DNA from: Clostridia bacterium
GTDB taxonomy: Bacteria; Bacillota; Clostridia; Christensenellales; CAG-138
Assembly (NCBI GenBank): GCA_017509785.1
Contig: JAFWOT010000002.1
Coordinates: 1-64,000, forward strand
Length of the DNA: 64,000 bases
Direction: 5' to 3'
Shown here: positions 8,447 to 16,227 of the stretch, one piece after another
Numbering within the stretch: the first letter of the stretch is position 1
Layout: each line of letters begins with the position of its first letter
The notes under the pieces: model-generated
The model's input: only the letters and a program-made list of their open reading frames with translations
What the model was told of the DNA's origin: nothing
Database searches by the model: none
Position numbers and translations under genes: made by a program

Positions 8447-9622
8447 TTACTTCACTATCATGCTCAGCTTGCCGATATTGCTCTTGGAGCTTATCATCAT
8501 GAAATTGTTTGCAAAGAGCATATCGTCGGCGCCGACCTCTTTAGCAAGGTCGATGAGGTTCCCCTTCCAATAGCGGTAGTCGACCTCGTAGATCTTGCTG
8601 TAATGATCGACGAGGAAGGGCAGCATCGCGTTGCCGAAGCTTTCCTTGATGATTATGAGGACGGAGCCGTCGGTGACGTTCGGGTTCGTGAACTCCGTGA
8701 TGGGGTTGTCGCCCCCGGCGAAGGTCGCGTACTTGTTGACGGGGCTGTACTTCGTGACGTCGGCGATTATGGGCTGGCTGTAGCGCGCCCCCTCCGAGGA
8801 GGTGATGAGCATGCTCGCATCGACGCTCTTGGGGTAGTAGGCGATTATCTCGTCCGCGGGGAGCAGGGCGGGATCCTCGCCCGAATCGCGGTAGAGGGTG
8901 CCGAGGAAGTTGTCGAACGTGACGCTCTCACGCGCCTCGGGGCCGATGGGCTCGACGCCCTTTGCCGCGCAGAAGGCGGCGTAGGCGTAATACGCGCCGA
9001 GAGCCGTCCAGTGGTGATCGGTGCGGAAGTAAATGTACTCGTCCCTGTGGAGCATGAGGCTCTCGTAGCAGGAGACGGTCCGCACGTTCTGCGGCATGTA
9101 CGAGTAGGTCTTCTCTATGCATTCGCCGAGGTCGATATAGTAGGAGATCTTCTCCCGCATATCGTCCGGCATCATCACGCCGTATGCGGTGGGGATGATG
9201 AGATCGTAGACGTTCGTGACGCCCTCGAGGGCCTCCGCCGCCTCGCCTATGAGCCGTGCGTAGAGCTTCGGCTCCTCCTCGAGATAGACGCAGATCTCAT
9301 ACGCCCTGTCGTCGACGCGCATCACGTTCGTCCCCTCATAGGTTTGGAAGGAGCCCGACTTCGATACGATGGGCGGGACGGTCGTATCCGGCACGGACTC
9401 CGTGGGCACGGACTCCGTGGGCACGGCTTCCGTGGGCACGGTCTCCGTGGGCACGGACTCGGTGGGTGCGGTCTCGGTGGATACGGACTCCGTGGGCGCG
9501 GGGGTCATAACGGCGACCACTTCGCCGGGCGCGGGATCCTTCGCGCAGCCGCAGAGAACAAACGAAACGAGCGCGAGCGCAGCGCAGAGGAGCCTTTTGG
9601 CGGCGCTTTTATTGTTTGACAT
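8447..9622 (-). CDS. DHHW-family lipoprotein (alginate-acetyltransferase-like SGNH fold)
   Basis: 391 residues. Lipobox VLCGC, then a low-complexity linker of seven five-residue repeats (TESVP-like, residues about 45-80). The globular domain carries FRTDHHWTALGAYYAY, the DHHW signature, and near the end the SFGNAMLPFLVDHYSKIYEVDYR block of SGNH/AlgX-like acetylation factors. Related proteins work with MBOAT acyltransferases in O-acetylating cell-surface polymers. A DUF4358 lipoprotein gene lies 12 bp upstream, the usual companion, but no MBOAT gene is in the window. The ATG at 9622 has GGAGGAGG upstream. Confidence 0.85.
   Translation of the reverse strand: MSNNKSAAKRLLCAALALVSFVLCGCAKDPAPGEVVAVMTPAPTESVSTETAPTESVPTETVPTEAVPTESVPTESVPDTTVPPIVSKSGSFQTYEGTNVMRVDDRAYEICVYLEEEPKLYARLIGEAAEALEGVTNVYDLIIPTAYGVMMPDDMREKISYYIDLGECIEKTYSYMPQNVRTVSCYESLMLHRDEYIYFRTDHHWTALGAYYAYAAFCAAKGVEPIGPEARESVTFDNFLGTLYRDSGEDPALLPADEIIAYYPKSVDASMLITSSEGARYSQPIIADVTKYSPVNKYATFAGGDNPITEFTNPNVTDGSVLIIIKESFGNAMLPFLVDHYSKIYEVDYRYWKGNLIDLAKEVGADDMLFANNFMMISSKSNIGKLSMIVK
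9390..9494. repeat. 15-bp tandem repeat inside the DHHW gene
   Basis: Seven imperfect copies of GGCACGGACTCCGTG (plus-strand reading), encoding the Thr/Glu/Ser/Val/Pro linker between lipid anchor and catalytic domain. Several neighbouring copies differ by one or two bases, suggesting slippage expansion. Confidence 0.85.
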
Positions 9623-9634
9623 GAGCCTCCTCCG

Positions 9635-10099
9635 TCAGTTGAGGATGGCGTTCACGGTCTCGGTATCGGCCGTGACGCAGACAATGAGGCTCTTTTCGCC
9701 CCAATGGAATACGGCGTTCTCGATCTTGGGGACCTGCTCGGGGTCGTAATGCTGAGCCTCGTCCTTCATGGAGGCGAGGTATTCCTTTACGAGACCCTCG
9801 ACGGCGGAAAGCTCCTCGGCGTTTTCCGCGGTGAAGAGCATGGCGCAGTCGGCGTTCCTGCCGCTGCCGGTATAGATCTTGGCGGCGACGTTCTCGGGCA
9901 GCTCGCCGATGGAATACTCGGCGTATTCGGTGCTGTCCTCAAGGGTCTCGGCGAATTTCACCTCGTTCAGTATGCGGGTGAAGACCGCCTCGGGATCCTG
10001 TTGGGCGGAGTTCTTCTTCCCGTTCGTGCAGCCGGCAAAAAGAGCCGCGGCGAATATCGCGCAGAGCGTTAAGCAGACGATGGTTTTAAGAGTTTTCAT
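9635..10099 (-). CDS. DUF4358-type lipoprotein
   Basis: 154 residues. Signal peptide with lipobox AALFAGC, then a small alpha/beta domain with AEYSIGELPENVAAKIYTGS, a conserved Cys (NADCAMLF) and the C-terminal WGEKSLIVCVTADTETVNAI. This matches the DUF4358 family, which in Clostridia is regularly encoded next to DHHW and MBOAT acetylation genes. The exact role is unknown. It is 12 bp upstream of the DHHW gene and 15 bp downstream of udk, in one minus-strand run. Confidence 0.82.
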   Translation of the reverse strand: MKTLKTIVCLTLCAIFAAALFAGCTNGKKNSAQQDPEAVFTRILNEVKFAETLEDSTEYAEYSIGELPENVAAKIYTGSGRNADCAMLFTAENAEELSAVEGLVKEYLASMKDEAQHYDPEQVPKIENAVFHWGEKSLIVCVTADTETVNAILN

Positions 10100-10114
10100 A
10101 TTGACCTCCCGGGA

Positions 10115-10747
10115 TCATTTCTTATTGTATCCGGCCTTTTCGGCCCAGAGTGAAACGGTTATATAGGCGCTTATCGCCTCGATCGCGTTCTTGTTCCTGC
10201 CCCCGTGCATCACGGCGAAATCCGCCCTGCGGATGTACTTCGAGACGACCTCGTCGTACCAGGGCTTGACGGTCTTGCAGTACTGCTCGGCGACGCCGTC
10301 GATCTGCCTGCCGCGCTCCTTCGTATCGCGGAGCATTCGGCGGAGCAGGCACATATCCGGGTCGACGTGCATATAGACCTTCAGGTCCATCCTCTCCATC
10401 AGGCGCGGATCGTGGAACACGTGTATCCCCTCCAGAATGACGACGTCCGGCGGCTGGATGAGCTCGTCGGTATCGGCCCTCACGTGATTGGCGTAATCGT
10501 AGCCCTTCTTCGTGATGGGGTTCCCCTTCGCAAGCTGATCCATGTCGGCAAGGAGCTCGTCATGGTCGAATATGTTGGGGTCGTCGTAATCGGTCGTCAC
10601 CCTCTCCTCGAAGGGCTTGTAGCTCTGATCGATGTAATAGCAATCCTGCCCAATGATTATGCTCTCGCAGTCGAGCGAAGACCGGATCTCCTTTGCAAGG
10701 GTGGACTTGCCGCTTCCCGAAGCGCCGCAGATGCCTATTATTATCAT
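10115..10747 (-). CDS. udk: Uridine kinase family protein
   Basis: 210 residues, the length of bacterial uridine kinases. The P-loop GICGASGSGKST is at about residues 5-16, followed by DCYYID and FDHDELLADM (the YDHPxA-like segment), IQPPDVVILEGIHVF, and RRMLRDTKERGRQIDGV. Uridine/cytidine kinases phosphorylate the nucleosides with ATP or GTP in pyrimidine salvage. The sequence is somewhat divergent from canonical Udk, so another small-molecule kinase of the family remains possible. It is followed closely by the DUF4358 gene and preceded 21 bp upstream by the ABC transporter. Confidence 0.85.
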   Translation of the reverse strand: MIIIGICGASGSGKSTLAKEIRSSLDCESIIIGQDCYYIDQSYKPFEERVTTDYDDPNIFDHDELLADMDQLAKGNPITKKGYDYANHVRADTDELIQPPDVVILEGIHVFHDPRLMERMDLKVYMHVDPDMCLLRRMLRDTKERGRQIDGVAEQYCKTVKPWYDEVVSKYIRRADFAVMHGGRNKNAIEAISAYITVSLWAEKAGYNKK

Positions 10748-10768
10748 GGTTCCCTCCCTGTAGGATCT

Positions 10769-12454
10769 TTATTTGCAGGCGGAAGCCGTGATGCCGCCGC
10801 CTTCGATCGTGATCTTTTTATCGCAGACGGCGAGCGCCGCCTCCTTGTGGGTGATTATGAGCACGGTCTCCACCCCGGAGCCGCGAAGGTTTTGCAGGAG
10901 CCTCGCCTCGGTGTCCGCGTCCAGCGCGGAGGTCGCTTCGTCAAGAAGGAGGACCGGCGCCCCGCGAAGCAGCGCCCTCGCTATGCTGATCCTCTGCGCC
11001 TGCCCCTCGGAAAGGCCGAGCCCGTGCTCGCCTATCCTCGTATCGAGCCCTTCGGGGAGGCTCTCTATGAATCCGTCGGCGCAGGCCGTGCGGGCGGCGC
11101 GCATTATCTCCGCGTCGGAGGCCCGCGTGTTGAAGAAGGCGATGTTCTCCCTCACCGTGCCGGAGAGCAGCAGGTTCCCCTGCGGGACGTAGGCGAAGAG
11201 CCCCCTCGCCGCGGCGGAGGCGGGAACGCGCCCTTTCTTCGAAACGATGCTTATCCCGCCCTCATTCGGGCGGTACACGCCGAGCATGAGCTTCATGAGC
11301 GTCGATTTGCCAATGCCGGAAATGCCCGTAACGGCGGCGAATTCACCCCGGCGAAGCTCCGCCGAGGCGTTCACGAACACCGGGACCTCTCCCTCGCCCT
11401 CTCCGTATGAGAAGGACATGTTCTCTACCCTTACGCCCTCGAACTCTTCCGCCGGGATCGCTCTGCCGGAGCGGTCCTCCTCCCCGATGGCTTCCACCGC
11501 GATGAGCCTTTCGGCGGAGGCGGTCATCGAGAAGAACTGCGGCACGAGCCCCGAAAGATTGGCGACGGGGGTCTGCACCTGGGAAACGAGCTGCAGCACG
11601 GCGGCGAGAGTGCCGTATGTGATGACGCCCTCCGTGCCGAACACGCCCGCGATGCTCAGCGTCCCCCAGAGGAGCGCCGCGAGGAACCCGAGCGTGAAGG
11701 CGAGATTCATCCCCTCGCCGGCGAAAACGCTCAGCCTGCGGCGGCGCATGGCGGCTTCAAAGCTCCGCCCCTGCAGAGAATCGAGCCTTCGGAGCATCCG
11801 CTCCTCCGCCTCGAACACGCGGATGACGAGCTGATTGCCGATCGTCTCCTGCATGAAGGAGCGGGTCGAGCCCTCCGCCTCCTGCGTGAGGCGGTGAAGG
11901 CGCTTCAGCTTCGGCCTTATGACGAGCGAAACGAACACTATAACGAGCAGCGCCGCGGCGGTCAGCGCCGCGAAAAACCAGCTGAAGGAAACGAGTATCG
12001 CAAAGGCGAACACGAGCCTCGCCGCGAGCTCGAAGAGCCTCGGCATTATGCCGGAGGCCCCCGCCTGCACGACGGAGATATCGTTCGTCAGCCTGTTCAT
12101 GAGATCTCCGCTGTGATAGGCGCTGACGCCGGAATAATCCCTCGTGAGGATGCTTTCCATCATGCGCCTTCGCAGGGTCATCTCCATCTTAAAGGCGAGC
12201 CTCGCCTGGAGGAGCTTCGCGCCGAACCTCAGCCCGAGGGCGGTCACAGTCACCGCCGCCATGCAGATGAGGCTGCGGATCATATCCCGGCTGTCCCCCG
12301 CGACGGCGGAATCTATCGCCGAGCGCATGAACAGCGCCATCGAGACCGAGAGCACCGAAACCGCCGCCATCATTAAAGAGAGCAGCACGAGCACGGGGAT
12401 ATGCCCTTTGAGCCGGGCGGTCACCCAGGAAAGAGCGCCCCTCGTGCCGTTCAT
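10769..12454 (-). CDS. ABC transporter, fused permease and ATPase (exporter type)
   Basis: 561 residues from the ATG chosen at 12454 (nine bases after the upstream gene's stop; an ATG at 12484 is the alternative). Six hydrophobic segments fill about residues 15-300. The nucleotide-binding domain has Walker A GISGIGKSTLMKLMLG (about 374), the Q-loop FAYVPQGNLLL, signature LSEGQAQRISIARALL (about 480), Walker B VLLLDEATSALD and the switch His in IITHKEAA. This is a homodimer-type MsbA/LmrA-like exporter. There is no peptidase C39 domain. Its neighbours (S26 peptidase, PqqD, HPr-kinase-like) suggest it exports a processed peptide, an inference. Confidence 0.9.
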   Translation of the reverse strand: MNGTRGALSWVTARLKGHIPVLVLLSLMMAAVSVLSVSMALFMRSAIDSAVAGDSRDMIRSLICMAAVTVTALGLRFGAKLLQARLAFKMEMTLRRRMMESILTRDYSGVSAYHSGDLMNRLTNDISVVQAGASGIMPRLFELAARLVFAFAILVSFSWFFAALTAAALLVIVFVSLVIRPKLKRLHRLTQEAEGSTRSFMQETIGNQLVIRVFEAEERMLRRLDSLQGRSFEAAMRRRRLSVFAGEGMNLAFTLGFLAALLWGTLSIAGVFGTEGVITYGTLAAVLQLVSQVQTPVANLSGLVPQFFSMTASAERLIAVEAIGEEDRSGRAIPAEEFEGVRVENMSFSYGEGEGEVPVFVNASAELRRGEFAAVTGISGIGKSTLMKLMLGVYRPNEGGISIVSKKGRVPASAAARGLFAYVPQGNLLLSGTVRENIAFFNTRASDAEIMRAARTACADGFIESLPEGLDTRIGEHGLGLSEGQAQRISIARALLRGAPVLLLDEATSALDADTEARLLQNLRGSGVETVLIITHKEAALAVCDKKITIEGGGITASACK

Positions 12455-12462
12455 TCGGTTTT

Positions 12463-12954
12463 TCAGCCCTTCGGTCTTTTCCATATCCTGTAAAGGAAGC
12501 CCTGAAGCTTCTGCGCGGGGCGGCGGAAGCGGCTCGTTACCGTCATCCACCTTTTATACACGCGGTACCCTATAAAGCGGCAGGTATGCTCCCTGCCCCT
12601 GCTCGAGTACGCCGTGACTATGCCTATCACGTCCTCCCGCCGTGCGGGGGGATCCGGCATGCGGCGGTTGTCGCCCATGAATATGAGCTCCTCCCCCTTC
12701 ACGCGGACGAGCCTGTGGAGCACGTATTTTCTCCCGCCGTCCTCATCCTTCGAAACAAAAAGAGCCGCCGTGCCTTTTTTCAGGCGGGCAGGGGGCTTTT
12801 CAAGCGTCACTCTGTCGCCGGAAGCACGAAGCCACGGCAGCATGCTCGCCCCCTTCGGGGAGAAAGTCACGCTGCCGCCCGACTCCAGCTTTTCGGTGAT
12901 GAGCCCCTCCAGCTCGGAGAGGTTCGCTGTGTGCCTGTTGTCAGCCTCTGCCAT
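12463..12954 (-). CDS. S24/S26-type peptidase (signal-peptidase-like)
   Basis: 163 residues without an N-terminal membrane anchor. FSPKGASMLPWL contains the nucleophile Ser37 in the GxSMxP motif, and YVLHRLVRV places His80 where the Lys or His general base is expected (the HR form resembles the Ser-His type of SipW/ER signal peptidases). ELIFMGDNRRMPDP matches the GDN box. In Clostridia such soluble S24/S26 peptidases are often encoded beside PqqD and HPr-kinase-like proteins. A maturation protease for an exported peptide is the likely role, but no substrate gene is seen. It is eight bases downstream of pqqD-like and nearly overlaps the ABC gene. Confidence 0.82.
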   Translation of the reverse strand: MAEADNRHTANLSELEGLITEKLESGGSVTFSPKGASMLPWLRASGDRVTLEKPPARLKKGTAALFVSKDEDGGRKYVLHRLVRVKGEELIFMGDNRRMPDPPARREDVIGIVTAYSSRGREHTCRFIGYRVYKRWMTVTSRFRRPAQKLQGFLYRIWKRPKG

Positions 12955-12962
12955 AACGGAGC

Positions 12963-13226
12963 TCAGTCGAGCAGACCCTCCGCTGAGAGCCTTGCCGTGA
13001 ATCTCGCGATTCCGGCGCGCGCCGTCTTCTCGTCGACGTCGTATTCCGCGAGCATGGCCTTGACCATACCGTCCTCGTCCGTTTCGTTTTCGAGGAGCTT
13101 CCAGAGGAACGCGCCCGTATCGTTGAGGGTTATCATGCCGTTGAAATCGAGCGACGCCTCCCCGGAGGGGACGACGATCGTCGCGTCGGCGACCTGCCTT
13201 AAAACAAAGCCTTTCCGGATCTTCAT
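12963..13226 (-). CDS. PqqD family protein (RiPP recognition element)
   Basis: 87 residues: MKIRKGFVLRQVADATIVVP, then DFNGMITLNDTGAFLWKLLE, then EMVKAMLAEYDVDEKTARAGI-like helices ending in EGLLD. This is the winged-helix PqqD fold that in peptide-modification systems binds the leader of a precursor peptide. It is flanked by an HPr-kinase-like gene (44 bp upstream) and an S26 peptidase. The gap upstream contains a small hairpin (CCGAAGC/GCTTCGG) but no credible precursor reading frame. Confidence 0.87.
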   Translation of the reverse strand: MKIRKGFVLRQVADATIVVPSGEASLDFNGMITLNDTGAFLWKLLENETDEDGMVKAMLAEYDVDEKTARAGIARFTARLSAEGLLD

Positions 13227-13269
13227 TCTTTTACCATTCCGAAGCCCTGCTTCGGGTCCTTTCGTAAAG

Positions 13270-13953
13270 TTAAACTTTTATCATCGCGCGGCAGGCCAGC
13301 TCCGCGGCGGAAATATCGTTCGTTGCCCCGAGACGGTATATGGGCACGCTCCTTATTACGCGGTCCAGAGTCCCGAGGAGCGCCTCCATGCGCTCGCGCT
13401 TCACGTGGCGCAGCGTCTGTGAAAGGAGGCGGAACACGGCCTCCCCCGAAGGCATGGGCTCGATGAAATTCGTCTCCGCCCGCTCGATGAACGCGATCCC
13501 CCCGACGGGGACCCCGGCATTGACGGAGATATCGTGCTTGCCGCTCCACGGGGTGCCGTAGGCTGTGACTCCCCCCGCTTCGGGCAGGAGCGCGGGCTTA
13601 TCGTCGTTAAGTATGAAAGCTTCGGGGAAGAGCTCCAGCCAGTAGCCCGTGTGGGTGGATTTGCCCACCCCCGGATCGGCCGAGAAAAGATACGCCTTCC
13701 CCCCGACCGCGACGGCGGAGGAATGGAGCATCATCCCTCCCCTTTTGATAAGCTCGACGTAGAATTTCGACCCGGAGACCATGTATCTCTTCCCGTCCTC
13801 CGAGGCCTCTATCCCGCAGCGCTCGACCTCCTCCTCGGTGACCGTGAGCACGAATTCGGGAACGCCCTCCCCTACACGGTACTTTTCCGCGCGGGCGGTA
13901 AACGCGTTTCCGCAGTCCTTCGCCTCAAAAACTATTCCGGCAACCTTGTACAA
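13270..13953 (-). CDS. HPr kinase/phosphorylase-related P-loop protein
   Basis: 227 residues with a TTG start at 13953. This start is preferred because AAGGAGG lies five bases upstream and the promoter -10 is only about 30 bases further; the longer open frame would begin inside or upstream of the promoter. MMLHSSAVAVGGKAYLFSAD is followed by Walker A DPGVGKSTHT (about 94-102), then DDKPALL and YGTPWSGKHDIS. This is the C-terminal kinase fold of HprK without the N-terminal DRTGG domain. Relatives in lasso and other RiPP clusters phosphorylate precursor peptides. It heads the minus-strand set with PqqD, S26 peptidase and ABC exporter. Confidence 0.83.
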   Translation of the reverse strand: MYKVAGIVFEAKDCGNAFTARAEKYRVGEGVPEFVLTVTEEEVERCGIEASEDGKRYMVSGSKFYVELIKRGGMMLHSSAVAVGGKAYLFSADPGVGKSTHTGYWLELFPEAFILNDDKPALLPEAGGVTAYGTPWSGKHDISVNAGVPVGGIAFIERAETNFIEPMPSGEAVFRLLSQTLRHVKRERMEALLGTLDRVIRSVPIYRLGATNDISAAELACRAMIKV

Positions 13954-13983
13954 GCGAGCCTCCTTCGGGTATCCTACACGGGT

Positions 13984-14012
13984 ATTATAGCAGGAAATCC
14001 CCTTCGGCACAA
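13984..14012 (-). promoter_or_regulatory. Sigma-A promoter of the HprK-like/PqqD set
   Basis: TTGTGC, 17 bp, TATAAT on the minus strand. It predicts a leader of about 25 bases before the TTG start at 13953. Confidence 0.7.
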
Positions 14013-14055
14013 TAGCTTTATTGGGGCACTTTTTCGACAAGGCCCTCTCCGGCGT

Positions 14056-14084
14056 TTGTATTTTCCGTATGAATCTGTTATAAT
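14056..14084 (+). promoter_or_regulatory. Sigma-A promoter of the 14115 lipoprotein gene
   Basis: TTGTAT, 17 bp, TATAAT. Transcription would start near 14091, which excludes the in-frame ATG at 14088 and supports the start at 14115. Confidence 0.7.
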
Positions 14085-14114
14085 GCATTGAGAAATACGG
14101 AAGGATGCCCACCC

Positions 14115-15053
14115 ATGCCAGAAACCAACCGTTCGTTAATCGATAAGCGCCGCGCCGCCCGCAGGCGGTCCCCGGCGATACGCGCCGCGCTCGCGGCGGT
14201 CTGCGCCTGCCTTTTGGCCTTTGCCGGGTGTTTCGCCTCCCCCGGCGGGGAGGATACCGGCATAGTCGAAATAATCCCCGGCGCAGCGGCGGTCACGGCC
14301 GCGCCCGCTTCGGCGGCAACGGATGAGGTCATCCCCTCCGACGAGCCCGCTCCCACTCCCACGGCGGCGCCCGCAAGCCTTGAAGAGCGCATACTCTCCG
14401 GCGTCATATACCCTCTCGCGGGGGGCGCGGAGATCTCCTCCTCCTTCGGCGGGGAGCATATCGACCTTGACGGCGACGGCTCGCCGGAATTCATAAACGT
14501 TTCGAACGTCGACGGCGGCCCGACCCTCTGCATCGGCGAAAAGCCCTTCATGGACGTCGGGACGCGGGTGTTCCTCGCTTCGCTCGACGGGGAGCGTATA
14601 GTGTTCCTCTCGCAGAAGCCCGGCACGGACGGCTACTTCATTTTCTACCCCGACGAAGGGGGCAATCTCTACTGCCGTCTCTTCGCTATAGCCCGCTCCG
14701 GCTCGCCGGACGCGCTCGCCGTCCGCCCCTCGTATGAGGAATACGTCCGCTCGGGTCTTGACATTATGCTCCATAATCCGATGCTCTATTCCTCCTTCGA
14801 CGGGAAGACCCGCACGATCCTCCTCGACATGGACGGCGACGGTTCCCGGGAGGAGATAACCTTTGACAGCGAGACCCTCCGCGTGAACGGGCGGCCCAAC
14901 TCAAAGATACTCTCCACCACCATGCCCCGCTTCATCTACGACGCGGAGCACGGCGCGATAGTCATTTACGGCTCCGCGGGCGATTACGCGCTGAGCCTGC
15001 GCTATTCCGGCGGGGAGCTCATCGAGGATATCAGCTACGCTTCCCTGCTTTGA
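14115..15053 (+). CDS. Lipoprotein with two DxDGDG repeats
   Basis: 312 residues. A basic N-terminus and hydrophobic stretch end in LLAFAGC, a lipobox. A Pro/Ala/Thr linker follows. Two segments, HIDLDGDGSPEF (about 118-129) and LLDMDGDGSREE (about 236-247), look like the Ca-binding DxDxDG loops of VCBS/FG-GAP-type or EF-hand-like repeats, each starting a similar block of beta strands. The protein is probably a lipid-anchored extracellular beta-propeller-like or duplicated beta domain; its function is unknown. It is transcribed divergently from the HprK-like set and is 36 bp upstream of spmA. Confidence 0.75.
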   Translation: MPETNRSLIDKRRAARRRSPAIRAALAAVCACLLAFAGCFASPGGEDTGIVEIIPGAAAVTAAPASAATDEVIPSDEPAPTPTAAPASLEERILSGVIYPLAGGAEISSSFGGEHIDLDGDGSPEFINVSNVDGGPTLCIGEKPFMDVGTRVFLASLDGERIVFLSQKPGTDGYFIFYPDEGGNLYCRLFAIARSGSPDALAVRPSYEEYVRSGLDIMLHNPMLYSSFDGKTRTILLDMDGDGSREEITFDSETLRVNGRPNSKILSTTMPRFIYDAEHGAIVIYGSAGDYALSLRYSGGELIEDISYASLL

Positions 15054-15089
15054 GGAATAAACCCGCCCGGGGCGGAATAGTATCTTCCC

Positions 15090-15650
15090 ATGATGGCATG
15101 GGTTTTCGGAATAATGACCGCAGCGGGGCTCCTGCTCTTCGCCGTGAAAGGCGACGGGGCGGGAGCTCTTCTCGCGCTTGCCCGCGGGTGCGACGGGGCG
15201 GTAACGCTGACGGTCACCCTCGCGGGCTCGTACATGCTCTGGTCGGGGCTTATGCGCATAGCCGAGGAGGCGGGCCTTATCGAAAAGCTCTCCCGCCTCA
15301 TGCGGAGGCCTCTTTCGCGCCTCATGCCCGATTCGCCCGAGGCGGCTGCGCCCGTCACGCTGAACCTTGCCGCGAACTTCTTCGGCCTCGGGAGCGCGGC
15401 GACGCCCTTCGGCATAGAGGCGATGCGCAGGCTCGACCGCGGCGACGGCGTCGCCTCCGACTCGATGGCGATGTTCATAGCGCTCAATTCCTCCGCCGTG
15501 GAGCTGCTGCCCACGGCCGTCATAGCCGTGCGCTCCGCCTGCGGCTCGGCGGACCCCTACGGCGTCGCCCTGCCGACCTTTTTAGCTTCGCTCCTCTCCG
15601 CGGCGGCGGCGGTCATATCGTGCAGGCTCCTCGCGAAGGTGTTCCGATGA
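15090..15650 (+). CDS. spmA: Spore maturation protein A
   Basis: 186 residues, all helical membrane segments, with the SpmA block VTLNLAANFFGLGSAATPFG (about 90-109) and IALNSSAVELLPTAVIAVR. SpmA and SpmB together form a nucleoside-recognition (Gate) domain membrane protein and in Bacillus are needed for normal spore core dehydration. The stop overlaps the spmB ATG (ATGA). The exact N-terminus is uncertain because the site before ATG 15090 is weak; the second ATG at 15093 is equally possible. Confidence 0.95.
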   Translation: MMAWVFGIMTAAGLLLFAVKGDGAGALLALARGCDGAVTLTVTLAGSYMLWSGLMRIAEEAGLIEKLSRLMRRPLSRLMPDSPEAAAPVTLNLAANFFGLGSAATPFGIEAMRRLDRGDGVASDSMAMFIALNSSAVELLPTAVIAVRSACGSADPYGVALPTFLASLLSAAAAVISCRLLAKVFR

Positions 15651-16159
15651 AGGCGGCGGAGCTTGCGATACCCCTCCTCATATGCGCGCTCATAATATTC
15701 GCCCTTATGAAAAAAGTCAATATCTACAAGGCTTTTACGCGGGGCGCGAAGGAGGCGCTGCCCCGGCTTTTTTCGATGCTCCCGTACCTTGCGGCGATGC
15801 TCTGCGCGATCGAGGTCTTCCGCTCCTCCGGCGCGCTCGGGCTTTTGACGCGCGCCCTCTCCCCCGCGGCGGAGGGGATCGGCCTTCCCCCGGAGCTGCT
15901 GCCCGTGATACTGCTTCGCCCCTTTTCGGGGAGCGCCGCTCTCGCCCTTTTGAAGGACACTCTCACGGAGCACGGCGCGGACGGTTACGTCGGCCGCGCG
16001 GCGTCGGTCATCGTCGGATCGACGGAGACCGTATTCTACACCGTCGCGCTCTATTTCGGGGCCGTCAACGTGACGAGGACGCGCCACGCCATCCCCGCCG
16101 CCCTCATAGCCGGAGCAGTCGGAGCCGCCGCCGGGCTGCTGCTGGCGAAAATATCGTAA
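15647..16159 (+). CDS. spmB: Spore maturation protein B
   Basis: 170 residues. KVNIYKAFTRGAKEALPRLF, LRPFSGSAALALLKDTL and VGSTETVFYTVALYFGAV are SpmB hallmarks, with several membrane helices. It overlaps spmA by four bases and should form a complex with it in the mother-cell or forespore membrane during late sporulation. The next gene has its own promoter at 16174-16202. Confidence 0.95.
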   Translation: MKAAELAIPLLICALIIFALMKKVNIYKAFTRGAKEALPRLFSMLPYLAAMLCAIEVFRSSGALGLLTRALSPAAEGIGLPPELLPVILLRPFSGSAALALLKDTLTEHGADGYVGRAASVIVGSTETVFYTVALYFGAVNVTRTRHAIPAALIAGAVGAAAGLLLAKIS

Positions 16160-16173
16160 AGGGCTCGCTCCGT

Positions 16174-16202
16174 TTGCATTTTCCCTTTCCTTATGGTATA
16201 AT
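16174..16202 (+). promoter_or_regulatory. Sigma-A promoter of comB
   Basis: TTGCAT, 17 bp, TATAAT, 25 bp before the comB ATG. Confidence 0.72.
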
Positions 16203-16227
16203 TGCAAAAAACTCCGGGGAGGCTCAA

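Noticed and set aside
13227..13269. Possible RiPP precursor peptide between the HprK-like and PqqD genes.
   Set aside because: Only 43 bp containing a hairpin; no start codon with a site and no room for leader plus core.
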